DNA of 64,000 nt from NCBI GenBank assembly GCA_964641665.1, contig CAZXKO010000070.1:62001-126000 (forward strand), in the 5' to 3' direction. Shown piece after piece: positions 52,015 through 61,321 of this stretch. A program made the translations under genes and the position numbers. The DNA is from Gp1-AA133 sp964641665. GTDB lineage: Bacteria; Acidobacteriota; Terriglobia; Terriglobales; Acidobacteriaceae. Every line of letters begins with the position of its first letter. Position 1 is the first letter of the stretch. Under the pieces are notes generated by a model that was not told the origin of the DNA, made no database searches, and worked only from the letters and a program-made list of their open reading frames with translations.

Positions 52015-53538
52015 CTACTGTTTCTTCTCAAACTCGGCGTAGGCCTTCTCCAGTTCCCACTGCACGCGGGCGCGCTCGCTGCCGTCTAAGAACTTCTGAC
52101 AGTCCGCGGAATGTTTCTCGGCACCGGGGCGGTCCGCGGCGCAGGCGGCGACTGTCTGGAAATTCCCGCTTGAGCGCCACAAGCTATCGCCGGGCAGGAA
52201 GCTGTGTTCCAAACTCTGTCGAGCCATGCGTTTCAAGTCCGGGTAAGAAAATTTGTAAGTCTCGACGGCACGCAGATATTCGTGCGTCATGTCAGAACGA
52301 GAGACGCCCTGGTCATCCGTCGCCAGCGCTACCGGTACGCCGTGGCTGATATATGCCTGCAAGGGATGGTTCTCGCCTTCCACGCCAAGGATTACGTCGT
52401 TGCTGGTGAGGCAGATCTCGACGGCGACCTTTCGTTGCGCCATTTCCTTCAGCAGGGCAAGCGCATCGTGTTCGTTCATGACGTCGACACCGTGGCCGAT
52501 CCGTTCTGCGTGCCCTTTCTCTACCGACTCGCGGATGTGGAAGCTCAGCCCCTCGGGTGGCACGAGCCCCATGGCAAGCTCACCGGCGTGCAGGGTGATA
52601 TGGACCTTCGGATACACGCCGTGCAGGTAGTCGAGCGTCTTCATATGCAGATCGAAATCGTGCATCGGCACGTACCAGTCTTCCGGCATCACCAGGTTCA
52701 GGCCGACGAAGCGGGGATCGGCCTGGGCCAGTTCAAATCCAAGCAGGATCTGCGCGAACACCATCTCCCGCGGCAGACCGCGTAGAACTTGATACAGAAA
52801 GCGAATCGTGACCCGGCATCCGGGATTGGCCTCGGCAGTTCCACAACGCAGAAGTTGCTGCTGCTTGGCCAGGTTGCGGTCGAGGGCCTCCCGTGTGTTG
52901 GCCACCACGTCTTTGAGCCCGCCGGCCAGTAATTGGTCGCGCATCTTGCCGAAGTCATCTTCCCATCCCAGCTTCGCACCGAGCTGAGCTGACTGCATTC
53001 CGTCCGCTGTATGCATCAGCTCGACGTATTGCAGATGGTCGGCGGCGGCGCGGGAGGCTTCCTCCGCCAGTTGGCTGCCTACACTGTCGAGTGACGCCAG
53101 GTTGAACTTGTCGAAGGTGGCAAAGAAGTGGTCGTGGCCGGAATCCTCGGCCCGATTCCAGTTGCGCATCGACCACGCGTCCACCAGTTGGTTGTAGAGT
53201 ACGTGATCCCCGTAAGCGCACCTTACCGCGGGCTTGGCGTTGTACTTGGCGCAAGAGGCATCGCAGGGCGGCGGCAGCAGGGTCGAACTCGTCCGATCGA
53301 CGCAGAGATTGTCCTGCGCGCCGTAGTCGATCCAGCTTTCCGCGTAGATGGCGCCACCGAGGTGGTTGTGGAGGTCGCCGCCCTTCGGCATTTCCCGCAG
53401 AAAGGGCAGCAGGAGTGGGGGATTCTCGCGGATCGAGACGAGATGGCGTGCCGTGCGCTCCTCCGCGCTCTGGGCCGCAGCCCCCACCGCCAAGATACTC
53501 AAAGAAAATACGAGCAGAGACCGAACTCTCAGCCCCAC
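52015..53538 (-). CDS. Secreted adenosine deaminase-like enzyme
   Basis: A 507-residue protein with a signal peptide (LLVFSLSILAVGAAAQSA). The metal-dependent deaminase core has MPKGGDLHNHLGGAIYAESW (HxH), ITLHAGELA (His-x-x-Glu), ERIGHGVDVM (His) and VALATDDQGVSRSDMTHEYL (Asp-Asp). It is larger than cytosolic ADA (about 330-350) and resembles the secreted ADGF/ADA2-like branch. It should turn adenosine into inosine + ammonia in the periplasm or outside. The GTG start at 53538 has AGGAGG before it, and the signal peptide begins there. The pnp gene follows; the SAM hydrolase gene faces it. Confidence 0.87.
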   Translation of the reverse strand: MGLRVRSLLVFSLSILAVGAAAQSAEERTARHLVSIRENPPLLLPFLREMPKGGDLHNHLGGAIYAESWIDYGAQDNLCVDRTSSTLLPPPCDASCAKYNAKPAVRCAYGDHVLYNQLVDAWSMRNWNRAEDSGHDHFFATFDKFNLASLDSVGSQLAEEASRAAADHLQYVELMHTADGMQSAQLGAKLGWEDDFGKMRDQLLAGGLKDVVANTREALDRNLAKQQQLLRCGTAEANPGCRVTIRFLYQVLRGLPREMVFAQILLGFELAQADPRFVGLNLVMPEDWYVPMHDFDLHMKTLDYLHGVYPKVHITLHAGELAMGLVPPEGLSFHIRESVEKGHAERIGHGVDVMNEHDALALLKEMAQRKVAVEICLTSNDVILGVEGENHPLQAYISHGVPVALATDDQGVSRSDMTHEYLRAVETYKFSYPDLKRMARQSLEHSFLPGDSLWRSSGNFQTVAACAADRPGAEKHSADCQKFLDGSERARVQWELEKAYAEFEKKQ

Positions 53539-54386
53539 GGGCAGGTCCTCCTGTGTCAGGAAAATGCGAATTGTACAGTTTCGCCGAAGATTTCCGTAGC
53601 GCGGACCTGCTACTGGCCCCTCAGCGGGAGCCGAGTGTGAATTTTCGAAACACGCGTGGTTACAGGACTGTGACGAGATTTCCACACGTGGAAAATGGCG
53701 TGCGCGCGCGGAGAAAACGAGCCTTCGCGTGGCGCTTTACCAGAAAAGACGGGCAAAGTGCGCGAGCTGTTGCAAAAACTATCAGACGCGTTGCACCAAA
53801 AAGTGGCAGCAGCTTGTGAACGTGCTGCACTCGATTGATTCTACAAGGGATAAAGGCGCGCGGTTTTGATTGACTGCAAAATTAAAGAGCGTAAAAAGAC
53901 ACTCGTTCTTCGGCGCGTTCTGAGAGTTTTGCCGATTGGTGCAGCGTCCGGGGCTCGAGCGCGATCACCTGCTTTTCGAAAGAGAGGTAGGAAGGTTAGC
54001 AAGGGTCTATAGCAAAGCGCTGGTCGAGGAGAACAGGAACGAGAGCTGGAGGCAAGATAGAGTCCCGAGGCGTTGGACTGATTTATCCGGTTGGCGGTGA
54101 GCCCGGAGCCCGAACCGAGATCGCGCGTCTGCGACCCGCAAGGAAGCGACGAGAGCAGGTCGGTGAGGGTCTAACGCGAGCTACTGGCCGAGACGAATGA
54201 GATCAACATCACTTCGGGACTCTTATATTTCGCGAGCTTCCCGGTTGAGGCTGCCCGCGAGCTCTCCCCCCTACATCCGTTGGTAGTTCGGCCCATTTCA
54301 ACCTCCCGGTAGAGACGCGGTTCGCCGCGTCTTGTCCTTTTTTGCCCAAGGTTCCCCCGGCAAGTCGAAGCCAGATCAGTGTTGAG
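53539..54386. other. Long interval without a recognised gene
   Basis: About 850 bases were read on both strands. Some frames of up to 100 codons occur, but none has domain character or a ribosome site. The part to about 53690 must hold the adenosine deaminase promoter. No RNA gene, riboswitch or strong terminator was recognised; a short conserved RNA cannot be excluded. Confidence 0.45.
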
Positions 54387-57300
54387 TTACTCCTCGACGA
54401 GTGCCGACTCGGGAGGCGGCAGCAGGTCGTCCGGCCGCGCCCAGAACACATACAGCGCCGGCAGCAGAATGATGCTGATAAATAACTCCACGATGAGCCC
54501 GCCCACAATCACGATGGCGAAGGGCCGCTGCGAGTCGGAGCCGATGTCGTGGGACATCGCTGCCGGTAGCAGTCCCAACGTCGCCACCAGCATGGTCATC
54601 ATGATAGGGCGCAATCGCAGGGAAGCGCCTTCCTTCGCGGCGTCGCGCACCGAGCGGCCGCGCACTCGCAATTGATTGATGTATTCCACCATGATGACGC
54701 CAATCTCCACCGACACGCCGACCAGTGCCAGGAACCCCAACCCCGACGAGACGCTGAAGTGCGTTCCGGTCAGCAGCAGGCTCACCAGCCCTCCGAGCGG
54801 CGACAAACCCACCACGGCCAGGATCAATCCCACCCACTTCCACGACTGAAACGCCGAATACAGAATGAACGCCATCAGGAGGATGGTGATCGGCACGATG
54901 AACGCGAGACGCCGGTTGGCGCGTTGCTGGCTCTCGTACTCGCCGGTCCAGTCCAGGTGGTAGCCTTCGGGCAATTTCACTTTGTTGTGGACTTCATCGA
55001 TCGCCTCTCGCACCGTGCTGCCCAGATCGCGCCCGCGCACGCTGTACTTGATGGCGATATACCGCGAGTTGCCTTCGCGGTAGATGGTGGACGCGCCGTC
55101 CTCCAGCTTGAATCGCGACAACTGCCCCAGCGACACGCGTTCGCCGGAGGGAGCGAGGATGCGGATGTTGGCGATGTCCTCGGTCGTCTTGCGGAACGGA
55201 GCCTGGTAGCGAACGGTGAGGTCGTAGCGTTGTTCTCCGATCAGAATCTGGCTCACCGCTTTCCCGCCGACTGCGGTTTCGATGGCATCCTGGATGTCGC
55301 TCACATTGATGCCGAACCGGTCAGCCGCCGCACGATCGATGTCCAGATTCACATTGGGCTGGCCCCGCACCTGAAATGTGCCGAGGTCGGCCACGCCCGG
55401 AATTTTCGCCATCACGCTCTGAATCTCGTCTGCCTTTTGTTCCAGGGACTTGAGATCGGTGCCGAACAGTTTGACCGCCAGCTCACCCTTCACGCCGCTG
55501 ACCGCTTCTTCTACGTTGTCGGAAATCGGCTGCGAGAAGTTCCAGTCGACGCCGGGTATGCTGGCCAGGGCCTTGTCCATGGCCGCAATCAGCTCGTCCT
55601 TGGTGTGGAACTGGCTGCGCCAGCGTTCCCGCGGCCACAGGTCGACGAAGAACTCCGTGTTATAGAAGCCGCTGGCGTCGCTGCCATCGTCGGGGCGCCC
55701 CACCTGGCTCACCACCTGCTTGGCTTCCGGGAAACTGGCCAGCACCTGCCGCGCGCGCCGCGCCACATCGATCCCCGCCGTCGGTCCCGTGCTGGGCGCC
55801 AGCGTCCCCCGCACCCAGATCGCGCCCTCGTCCAGATGGGGCAGAAACTCCGACCCCACAATCCCACTGAAGCCCAGAAACAGCATGACCGCCACCATCG
55901 CGAGTCCCATTAACAACGTGAAATTGAGGTGCGCAAAGCACCAGTCGAGGGTCTTGCGGTAATGCCGGTTCAGAAGATCCAGAGCGGGATTTTTCCATTC
56001 CTTGATTGTGCCCTTGAACAGAAGGCTGCAAAGGACGGGCGCGATGACGAGCGCAAACAACAAGGCGCCTAGCAGCGCGAAAGCCACGGTCCAGGCCATA
56101 GGCCGGAACAGCCGCCCCTCCACGCGTTGCAGAGTGAAGATCGGAAGATAGGCGACGATGATAATAATGCGCGCGAAGAACACCGGTTTCTGTACTTCGT
56201 GCGCCGCGATGGAAATGGTTTCCAGAAACGACGTCCTCCGCCCGGCAAATTCCATGTGGCGCAGAATGTTTTCGACCATGACGACCGAGCCATCCACCAC
56301 CATGCCGAAGTCTAGCGCTCCCAGGGATAGCAGGTTGGCGGGAATGTGATTGAGATCCAGAAGAATGGCCGCGAACAGCAGTGAGAAAGGAATGGTGATG
56401 GTGACAATCAGCGCGCTGCGCACATTCCCTAGGAAGAAAAACAGAATCAGCGTTACCAGAAGCACGCCATCGGTCAGGTTGCGCAGAACGGTGTGGGTGG
56501 TGTAGTGGACCAGGTCGCTGCGGTCCAGGTGTGGAACCAGCTTCACGCCGGCAGGCAGCACGCCATTGTTCAGCTGCGCAATCTTGGTGTGAAGAGCGTC
56601 AAGCGTGGAATCGGCTTCGGCCCCCTTTAGAAGCAAGACAATACCCTCGACCACGTCATCATCGTCGAGCACGGTCCCATCTTCGGTGCGGATGGCCTTG
56701 CCCAACTGTCCCAGCCTTACCTTGGGCGCTTGCACGATGGTTGCAACGTCGCGAACTCGCACCGGCGTCCCATTCAGTACTTTCACGACTGTGGCCCCGA
56801 TGTCGTCGGTGGTCGCCATCAAGCCGACGGCCCGGACGTTCAGAGCCTGCTGCCCGCGCTCGATGAACCCACCGCCCGCGTTTGTATTGTTCGCGGCCAG
56901 CGCCTGCTCCACCTGAGTCAGGGAAAGCCCGTAAGCTACGAGTTTGCCCGGATCGAGTTGGACTTGGTACTCCCGCGTCGGCCCGCCAAAGATGTTTACC
57001 TCCACTACGTTCTGCACCGACTTGATCTGGTTGCGCACCAGCCAGTCATTGAGCATCTTCAATTCCATGACGTCGTACTTCGGATTCGTGCTCTTGAGCG
57101 TGTAAAACAGGATCTGGCCGGTCGGGCTGTAGTTCGGACCGATGCCGGGATTGACACCCGTCGGAAGCGTGGTCCCCTGGAGCCGATCAAGCACCTCCTG
57201 CCGCGCGTTGAAGGTGGTGGTGTCGTCGTCGTAGATGATGGTGATCATCGACAGTCCCGCCAGCGACACCGAACGCAAGTGCGTCATGTGCGAGACGCCG

Positions 57301-57521
57301 TTCAGGTTCACTTCCAGGGGGACGGTGATCTGCTGCTCGATCTCCTCCGCGGCGTGACCCGGCCACTGCGTGATGATCTGGACGTAGGTATCCGCTACAT
57401 CCGGATACGCTTCAATGGGAAGACTGTGGAAGGAAAAAACACCCCAGACAAACAGAACGACCGATGCGCCCAGCACCAGGAGCCGGTTGCGGAGCGCAAA
57501 ATCGATCAGCGCTCCAATCAT
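54387..57521 (-). CDS. Heavy-metal efflux RND pump (CzcA-like)
   Basis: A 1044-residue inner-membrane proton antiporter of the HME-RND family. The N-terminus is MIGALIDFALRNRLLVLGAS. The TM4 motif LDFGMVVDGSVVMVEN (about 402-418) has the Asp-Asp-Glu pattern DFGxxVDGxVxxVE, which is that of CzcA-type divalent cation pumps (Co, Zn, Cd, Ni) rather than the CusA type. ENILRHMEFA and GFLALVGVSVEIGVIMVEYI also fit. The start overlaps the adaptor gene stop by 4 bases (ATGA). It forms a tripartite pump with the two proteins encoded before it. Confidence 0.92.
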   Translation of the reverse strand: MIGALIDFALRNRLLVLGASVVLFVWGVFSFHSLPIEAYPDVADTYVQIITQWPGHAAEEIEQQITVPLEVNLNGVSHMTHLRSVSLAGLSMITIIYDDDTTTFNARQEVLDRLQGTTLPTGVNPGIGPNYSPTGQILFYTLKSTNPKYDVMELKMLNDWLVRNQIKSVQNVVEVNIFGGPTREYQVQLDPGKLVAYGLSLTQVEQALAANNTNAGGGFIERGQQALNVRAVGLMATTDDIGATVVKVLNGTPVRVRDVATIVQAPKVRLGQLGKAIRTEDGTVLDDDDVVEGIVLLLKGAEADSTLDALHTKIAQLNNGVLPAGVKLVPHLDRSDLVHYTTHTVLRNLTDGVLLVTLILFFFLGNVRSALIVTITIPFSLLFAAILLDLNHIPANLLSLGALDFGMVVDGSVVMVENILRHMEFAGRRTSFLETISIAAHEVQKPVFFARIIIIVAYLPIFTLQRVEGRLFRPMAWTVAFALLGALLFALVIAPVLCSLLFKGTIKEWKNPALDLLNRHYRKTLDWCFAHLNFTLLMGLAMVAVMLFLGFSGIVGSEFLPHLDEGAIWVRGTLAPSTGPTAGIDVARRARQVLASFPEAKQVVSQVGRPDDGSDASGFYNTEFFVDLWPRERWRSQFHTKDELIAAMDKALASIPGVDWNFSQPISDNVEEAVSGVKGELAVKLFGTDLKSLEQKADEIQSVMAKIPGVADLGTFQVRGQPNVNLDIDRAAADRFGINVSDIQDAIETAVGGKAVSQILIGEQRYDLTVRYQAPFRKTTEDIANIRILAPSGERVSLGQLSRFKLEDGASTIYREGNSRYIAIKYSVRGRDLGSTVREAIDEVHNKVKLPEGYHLDWTGEYESQQRANRRLAFIVPITILLMAFILYSAFQSWKWVGLILAVVGLSPLGGLVSLLLTGTHFSVSSGLGFLALVGVSVEIGVIMVEYINQLRVRGRSVRDAAKEGASLRLRPIMMTMLVATLGLLPAAMSHDIGSDSQRPFAIVIVGGLIVELFISIILLPALYVFWARPDDLLPPPESALVEE

Positions 57522-58657
57522 TCCTTCTTCTCCGCGACGGCGGTGGAGAAGTCGAGCGCGTTCAGTACCACCTGATCGTCCGCTTTTACGCCGTCGCGAA
57601 CCTCCTGCATGCCGTCGGAAGTTGCCCCGGTCGCCTGCACCTCCAGGCGCCGGAAGCGGTTGGAGCCTTCTTTGCGAAAAATCCAATCTTTGTCATGCAG
57701 GCGCATGACGGCCGTGCTAGGCACCACCAGGCTGGGCCGCAGCCGGCGCGAGCGGAAGGTCGCGATCGCAAACATTCCAGGCCGCAGGGCCCCGTCGCCA
57801 TTCCCCAGCACAATGCGCACTTTGGCCGTGCGCGTGTTCGGATCAAGCACGCGCGAGATGTCGGCCACCGTCCCCTTAAGCACTCTCCCAGGGAAGGCGT
57901 TGAGCCGGATCTCCGCCGAATCACCGAGATGCACATCTCCTAGGCCGTTCTCGAATACGTCGCAAACCACCCACACCTGTGACAGGTCGGCAAGGGTGAA
58001 AAGGTTGGGACTGTTGTCGATGCTCTTGACCCCTTCGAATCCTGCGACATTCTGTTCGACGATGGTTCCCGAGACCGGTGCCCGCAAATCGATCAGCGGC
58101 GTGGGATGGGCAGGGTCACCACCCAGCACGCGCACTCTCTGCTCCGCGGTCTGCACGTCCACCAGCGCCTTGTCCTCGGTCCCCTGGGCAACTTGAAGAT
58201 CTTTTTCCGCTACCGCTCCCCGGTCGAAGAGCAGCTGTGCGCGGTCTAAAGCCTTCTTCGCAACTCGCTCGTCTGCTTGCGCCTTCTGATAGTCGGAAAA
58301 CGCCGAGGCCAGATCGGGGCTGGAAATGACGAGCAGTGTCTGCCCTTTCTTCACCGCGTCGCCCAACTTGACCTTCAGATCCACCACCCGCCCTCCGCCC
58401 AGCGAAGTCACATGGATGGTGCGGTTCACATCCGGAGTCACCGACCCGTTGGCCGTGAGCGTGGTCGGCATCTGCCGCGTGGTCACGGCGACCGTTTTAA
58501 ACAGGTCTGGTTGATCGGTTTCAAACAGGTTGGGATCGAGCACCACTTCCTGCTTGGTTGGAGCGGCTTTGGTCTCACGCGTACACGATACCGCCAGACC
58601 AGCCAGCAGGAGACTCGTCACGACCAAAGCGCTGCGACACCCCCAGAGCGTTTTCAC
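57518..58657 (-). CDS. RND periplasmic adaptor (CzcB-like)
   Basis: A 379-residue membrane-fusion protein with a lipoprotein-like leader (LLLAGLAVSCTRETKA; Cys near residue 25). The barrel-sandwich and hairpin parts are GRVVDLKVKLGDAVKKGQTL, AQADERVAKKALDRAQLLFD and DLRAPVSGTIVEQNV; the beta-barrel part is VWVVCDVFENGLGDVHLGDS. It joins the pump to the outer-membrane channel. Its start and stop overlap the genes on each side by 4 bases. No His-rich metal-binding extension of the CzcB type is seen. Confidence 0.9.
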   Translation of the reverse strand: MKTLWGCRSALVVTSLLLAGLAVSCTRETKAAPTKQEVVLDPNLFETDQPDLFKTVAVTTRQMPTTLTANGSVTPDVNRTIHVTSLGGGRVVDLKVKLGDAVKKGQTLLVISSPDLASAFSDYQKAQADERVAKKALDRAQLLFDRGAVAEKDLQVAQGTEDKALVDVQTAEQRVRVLGGDPAHPTPLIDLRAPVSGTIVEQNVAGFEGVKSIDNSPNLFTLADLSQVWVVCDVFENGLGDVHLGDSAEIRLNAFPGRVLKGTVADISRVLDPNTRTAKVRIVLGNGDGALRPGMFAIATFRSRRLRPSLVVPSTAVMRLHDKDWIFRKEGSNRFRRLEVQATGATSDGMQEVRDGVKADDQVVLNALDFSTAVAEKKE

Positions 58658-59925
58658 TGGATTACCTCTCGCCCCACGGCCAAGTTCATCTGGCTGGCGG
58701 CTGTCAGGTACGATCCGACCAGGTTTGCATAGTTCAATTCCACACTCCGGTACTCACTCGCCGCATTCAGAAAATCCAGCAACGAAGCTCCGCCATGTTG
58801 GTAGGAGAAGTAGACCGTATCGCGAACCCTCACCGCTTGCGGCAGGTACTTCGCCTTGTAGGGCCGCAGCAGGGTCAAGGTGCTGTCGATGGTGGCATAG
58901 GCGGAATCCACATCGCTGAACACCTGCGCCTCCACGGCATCGCGCAAGTGCTGATTCCGGTTGATATCCACTTGGGTTCGCAGTTTTTCCCCCTGGTTCC
59001 GGTCAAAAATACGCATGGGAACGCCGACGCTGACGCCGAGGGTATTGATGGCAGCCGGGTTGTTGTTCGATGAGTTGTGGGTATACCACGTGCTGAAAGT
59101 CGGGTCGGTAGAACCGTCGGCAATCGCCAGTCGGTGGTCGATCTTTGCCTTCTCCACAGAGTCCGCTGCCGCCCGCAGATCCGGCCGCGAGTCAAACGCC
59201 ATCTTGCGGAAGTCATCAAGTGGCTGGAGCTGCTCGTTGAAGTCGAACGGGCCGACCACGTCAAACTGTTCTACCGGAGTGCGATCGCTCAGCAATTGCA
59301 GCAGTTGGATCTTCGACGTGCGCAAATTGACTTCTGCATTCTGCACGTCGGCCTCGAACTGCACCCGTTGCAATTCCAGCCGATCCAAATCGATCTGCGC
59401 GATGTCTCCCGCCTTGTATTGCTCCGTGCTCACCGAGAGCACGTGGTCGTAGTAAACCAGGTTCGCTTTGGCGACCTCGAGCACGGCCTTCGCCTGCAGG
59501 GTCTGGACGAATGCGCTCCGCAGGCTGAACAGGAGATTTCTCTCCAGGTCAGCCTGTTGCGACGAGGCAATCGAAGTGCCCTTCTGTGCACTGTCTCGCC
59601 GCAGTTCGCGTTTGTGCTGCCTTTCGTGCAGATAGCTGATGGCGGGCGACTCAAATGTGCCTGCGAAAGGGCGCCACACCCCTTGATTAGGAGCAATTTG
59701 GGTCCCATCTGCTGACAGGGTCAACGCCGGGTTCGGCCTCAGAAACGCCGTGATCTCCTGCGCCTTCGACTCTTCGATATTGAGCTTGCCCGCCAGCAAC
59801 GTCGGGTTGCTGGTCTCAAACCGGTCCCGGACCTGTTCCCAGGTCAAGGGGAGCTTGTTCTGGCATTCCGCTCCGGGCCGCATCAATAAAGTCAGCATGC
59901 AGCTCCACCAAAAAGTCTTTCTCAT
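58654..59925 (-). CDS. Outer-membrane efflux channel (CzcC/TolC-like)
   Basis: A 423-residue protein of the outer-membrane factor family with a signal peptide (TFWWSCMLTLLMRPGAECQN). Two helical repeats are visible (DRFETSNPTLLAGKLNIEES, LRSAFVQTLQAKAVLEVAKA; then DSRPDLRAAADSVEKAKIDH, DAVEAQVFSDVDSAYATIDS), and PYKAKYLPQAVRVRDTVYFS is typical. It gives the exit duct for the CzcBA pump encoded after it, with a 4-base overlap. The small membrane protein gene lies 130 bases upstream on the same strand. Confidence 0.9.
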   Translation of the reverse strand: MRKTFWWSCMLTLLMRPGAECQNKLPLTWEQVRDRFETSNPTLLAGKLNIEESKAQEITAFLRPNPALTLSADGTQIAPNQGVWRPFAGTFESPAISYLHERQHKRELRRDSAQKGTSIASSQQADLERNLLFSLRSAFVQTLQAKAVLEVAKANLVYYDHVLSVSTEQYKAGDIAQIDLDRLELQRVQFEADVQNAEVNLRTSKIQLLQLLSDRTPVEQFDVVGPFDFNEQLQPLDDFRKMAFDSRPDLRAAADSVEKAKIDHRLAIADGSTDPTFSTWYTHNSSNNNPAAINTLGVSVGVPMRIFDRNQGEKLRTQVDINRNQHLRDAVEAQVFSDVDSAYATIDSTLTLLRPYKAKYLPQAVRVRDTVYFSYQHGGASLLDFLNAASEYRSVELNYANLVGSYLTAASQMNLAVGREVIQ

Positions 59926-60055
59926 CCTCTACTCCGTCCACCACTCCACCGCAGTGCGGCGCTATCCGACCGGGGCGCAGCCGTCCCCGGGGCTTCCCTT
60001 GAGATTCCGATTTCCGCGAGGGACTCTCGCCGCTGAGGGGTGCGGCGTCCGCGCA

Positions 60056-60475
60056 CTATCCAAGAAAGGACAGAGGCGGTGCGCGTCCGGCGCGCGTAGG
60101 CACCAGTACCGCGGCCGGCCGCAGGACCGCTGGGGAAAGCACTTCCAACCAGACCGACTGATCCGACGACACTGCGGTTCGTGACGCCGACAGCGCGAAA
60201 TTTCCGCTTACGCCGTCCGTCAGGGAGGAACACCTGCCGTGGGATGAATTCCGGAGACCGTCGCGGTTGGCCGACTCCTCGATCTCCGGGCGCATCGCCT
60301 GCAGGTCGTCCGTGGCTGAAACCACCGGGAACAACATGAGGAGCAGGCAGCCTAGTACCAACACGCACTGCCGCGATTGCCCCGCGGAGCGGACGTGCCG
60401 ACACCTCGCTGTGTGCCACACCCACACCGCGGGCACAGCCAGCAAGAGCCAAAGCAGATTGAGAAACAACTCCAT
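60056..60475 (-). CDS. Small membrane protein upstream of the efflux operon
   Basis: A 139-residue protein. Helices lie at residues 2-20 (ELFLNLLWLLLAVPAVWVW) and 39-54 (CVLVLGCLLLMLFPVVSATD), and DDLQAMRPEIEES follows. The rest is polar and may be periplasmic. Similar two-helix proteins ending SATDDLxAMRPE sit beside efflux genes in related bacteria, but the role is unknown. The ATG at 60475 is used because the first helix begins there. Confidence 0.6.
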   Translation of the reverse strand: MELFLNLLWLLLAVPAVWVWHTARCRHVRSAGQSRQCVLVLGCLLLMLFPVVSATDDLQAMRPEIEESANRDGLRNSSHGRCSSLTDGVSGNFALSASRTAVSSDQSVWLEVLSPAVLRPAAVLVPTRAGRAPPLSFLG

Positions 60476-60622
60476 AGAAATTATTAAGGACGTTGGCTGG
60501 GGGGCCGAAATGGGATGCCGGGACGCGGCGGAAGCGCCTCCGAGACCACCCTTCAGGTTCCCAGAATACCAGAAGGAGATCAACGTGACTGCAGGACTTG
60601 TCCGGACGGGACCCGTGGCAGG

Positions 60623-61321
60623 CTACGGCCCGACGCTAACCTGCAGGTCCTGTTTCGTCTGCAGACGCACCCGGTAAATGGCCTCCTTCTCGGGGACCTC
60701 GGCGACCGCATCCACATGGATCGTGTACCCACCCCGGGGCAAGGTCTCGCCAAACGGTATCTCGAGGGACTCGACCCCGGCGTTCAATGAGAAGCGCTGG
60801 TAGCCGATGGCGGTTGCTCGTCCGTTTTCTGCCACCGCCAATACCACGAAGGTGAAATCGAAATCGTCGTCGGTGCCGTTGCTCACCAGCACCTTCCCGT
60901 CGATCCGATTGCCTAAGACCTTGGGATACGTTTCCCATTCGAGCGAAAGGGGCTTCAGCACTCGCAGGATCATCTGGCGGGTCGCGGTCTGCGGCGGCGT
61001 GCTGCTATCCGTCACCGACACGGTAAAGCGGAAGGTCCCGCCCACCAGGGGAGACCCCGCGAGCAGTCCGCTGGGGCTGAGTTTGACTCCCGCCGCCATG
61101 TCACCATCCACCACTGTCCATTTCAAGGGAAGAGTGCCATTGAGAGCCCGAAACTGAAAGCCGTAGGCGTGCCGCGGCATCGCCTTGGGCAGTACGGTGG
61201 TCTCAACGACCAGCGACGAAAAGTCGGGTGCCTGCGGACCCTGCGCCCGCACCGATGTCGCCCCACCCGTCAGAAGCAGTGTGAGACTGAAAACGACCCG
61301 CCGCGTTGGGCATCCCAGCAT
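60623..61321 (-). CDS. Secreted Ig-like (He_PIG) domain protein
   Basis: A 232-residue protein with a signal peptide (VFSLTLLLTGGATSVRAQ). A putative-Ig (He_PIG) domain is seen as YGFQFRALNGTLPLKWTVVD, GVKLSPSGLLAGSPLVGGTF and RFTVSVTDSSTPPQTATRQM. A second beta domain follows (KVLVSNGTDDDFDFTFVVLA). It is probably an extracellular or periplasmic structural or binding protein. Its ATG overlaps the hydrolase stop codon by one base, so the two are coupled. Confidence 0.8.
   Translation of the reverse strand: MLGCPTRRVVFSLTLLLTGGATSVRAQGPQAPDFSSLVVETTVLPKAMPRHAYGFQFRALNGTLPLKWTVVDGDMAAGVKLSPSGLLAGSPLVGGTFRFTVSVTDSSTPPQTATRQMILRVLKPLSLEWETYPKVLGNRIDGKVLVSNGTDDDFDFTFVVLAVAENGRATAIGYQRFSLNAGVESLEIPFGETLPRGGYTIHVDAVAEVPEKEAIYRVRLQTKQDLQVSVGP

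Noticed and set aside
53700..54386. Possible small genes or a structural RNA in the long gap before the efflux operon
   Set aside because: Frames lack domain character, and no known RNA consensus could be recognised by eye; only a covariance search could decide.
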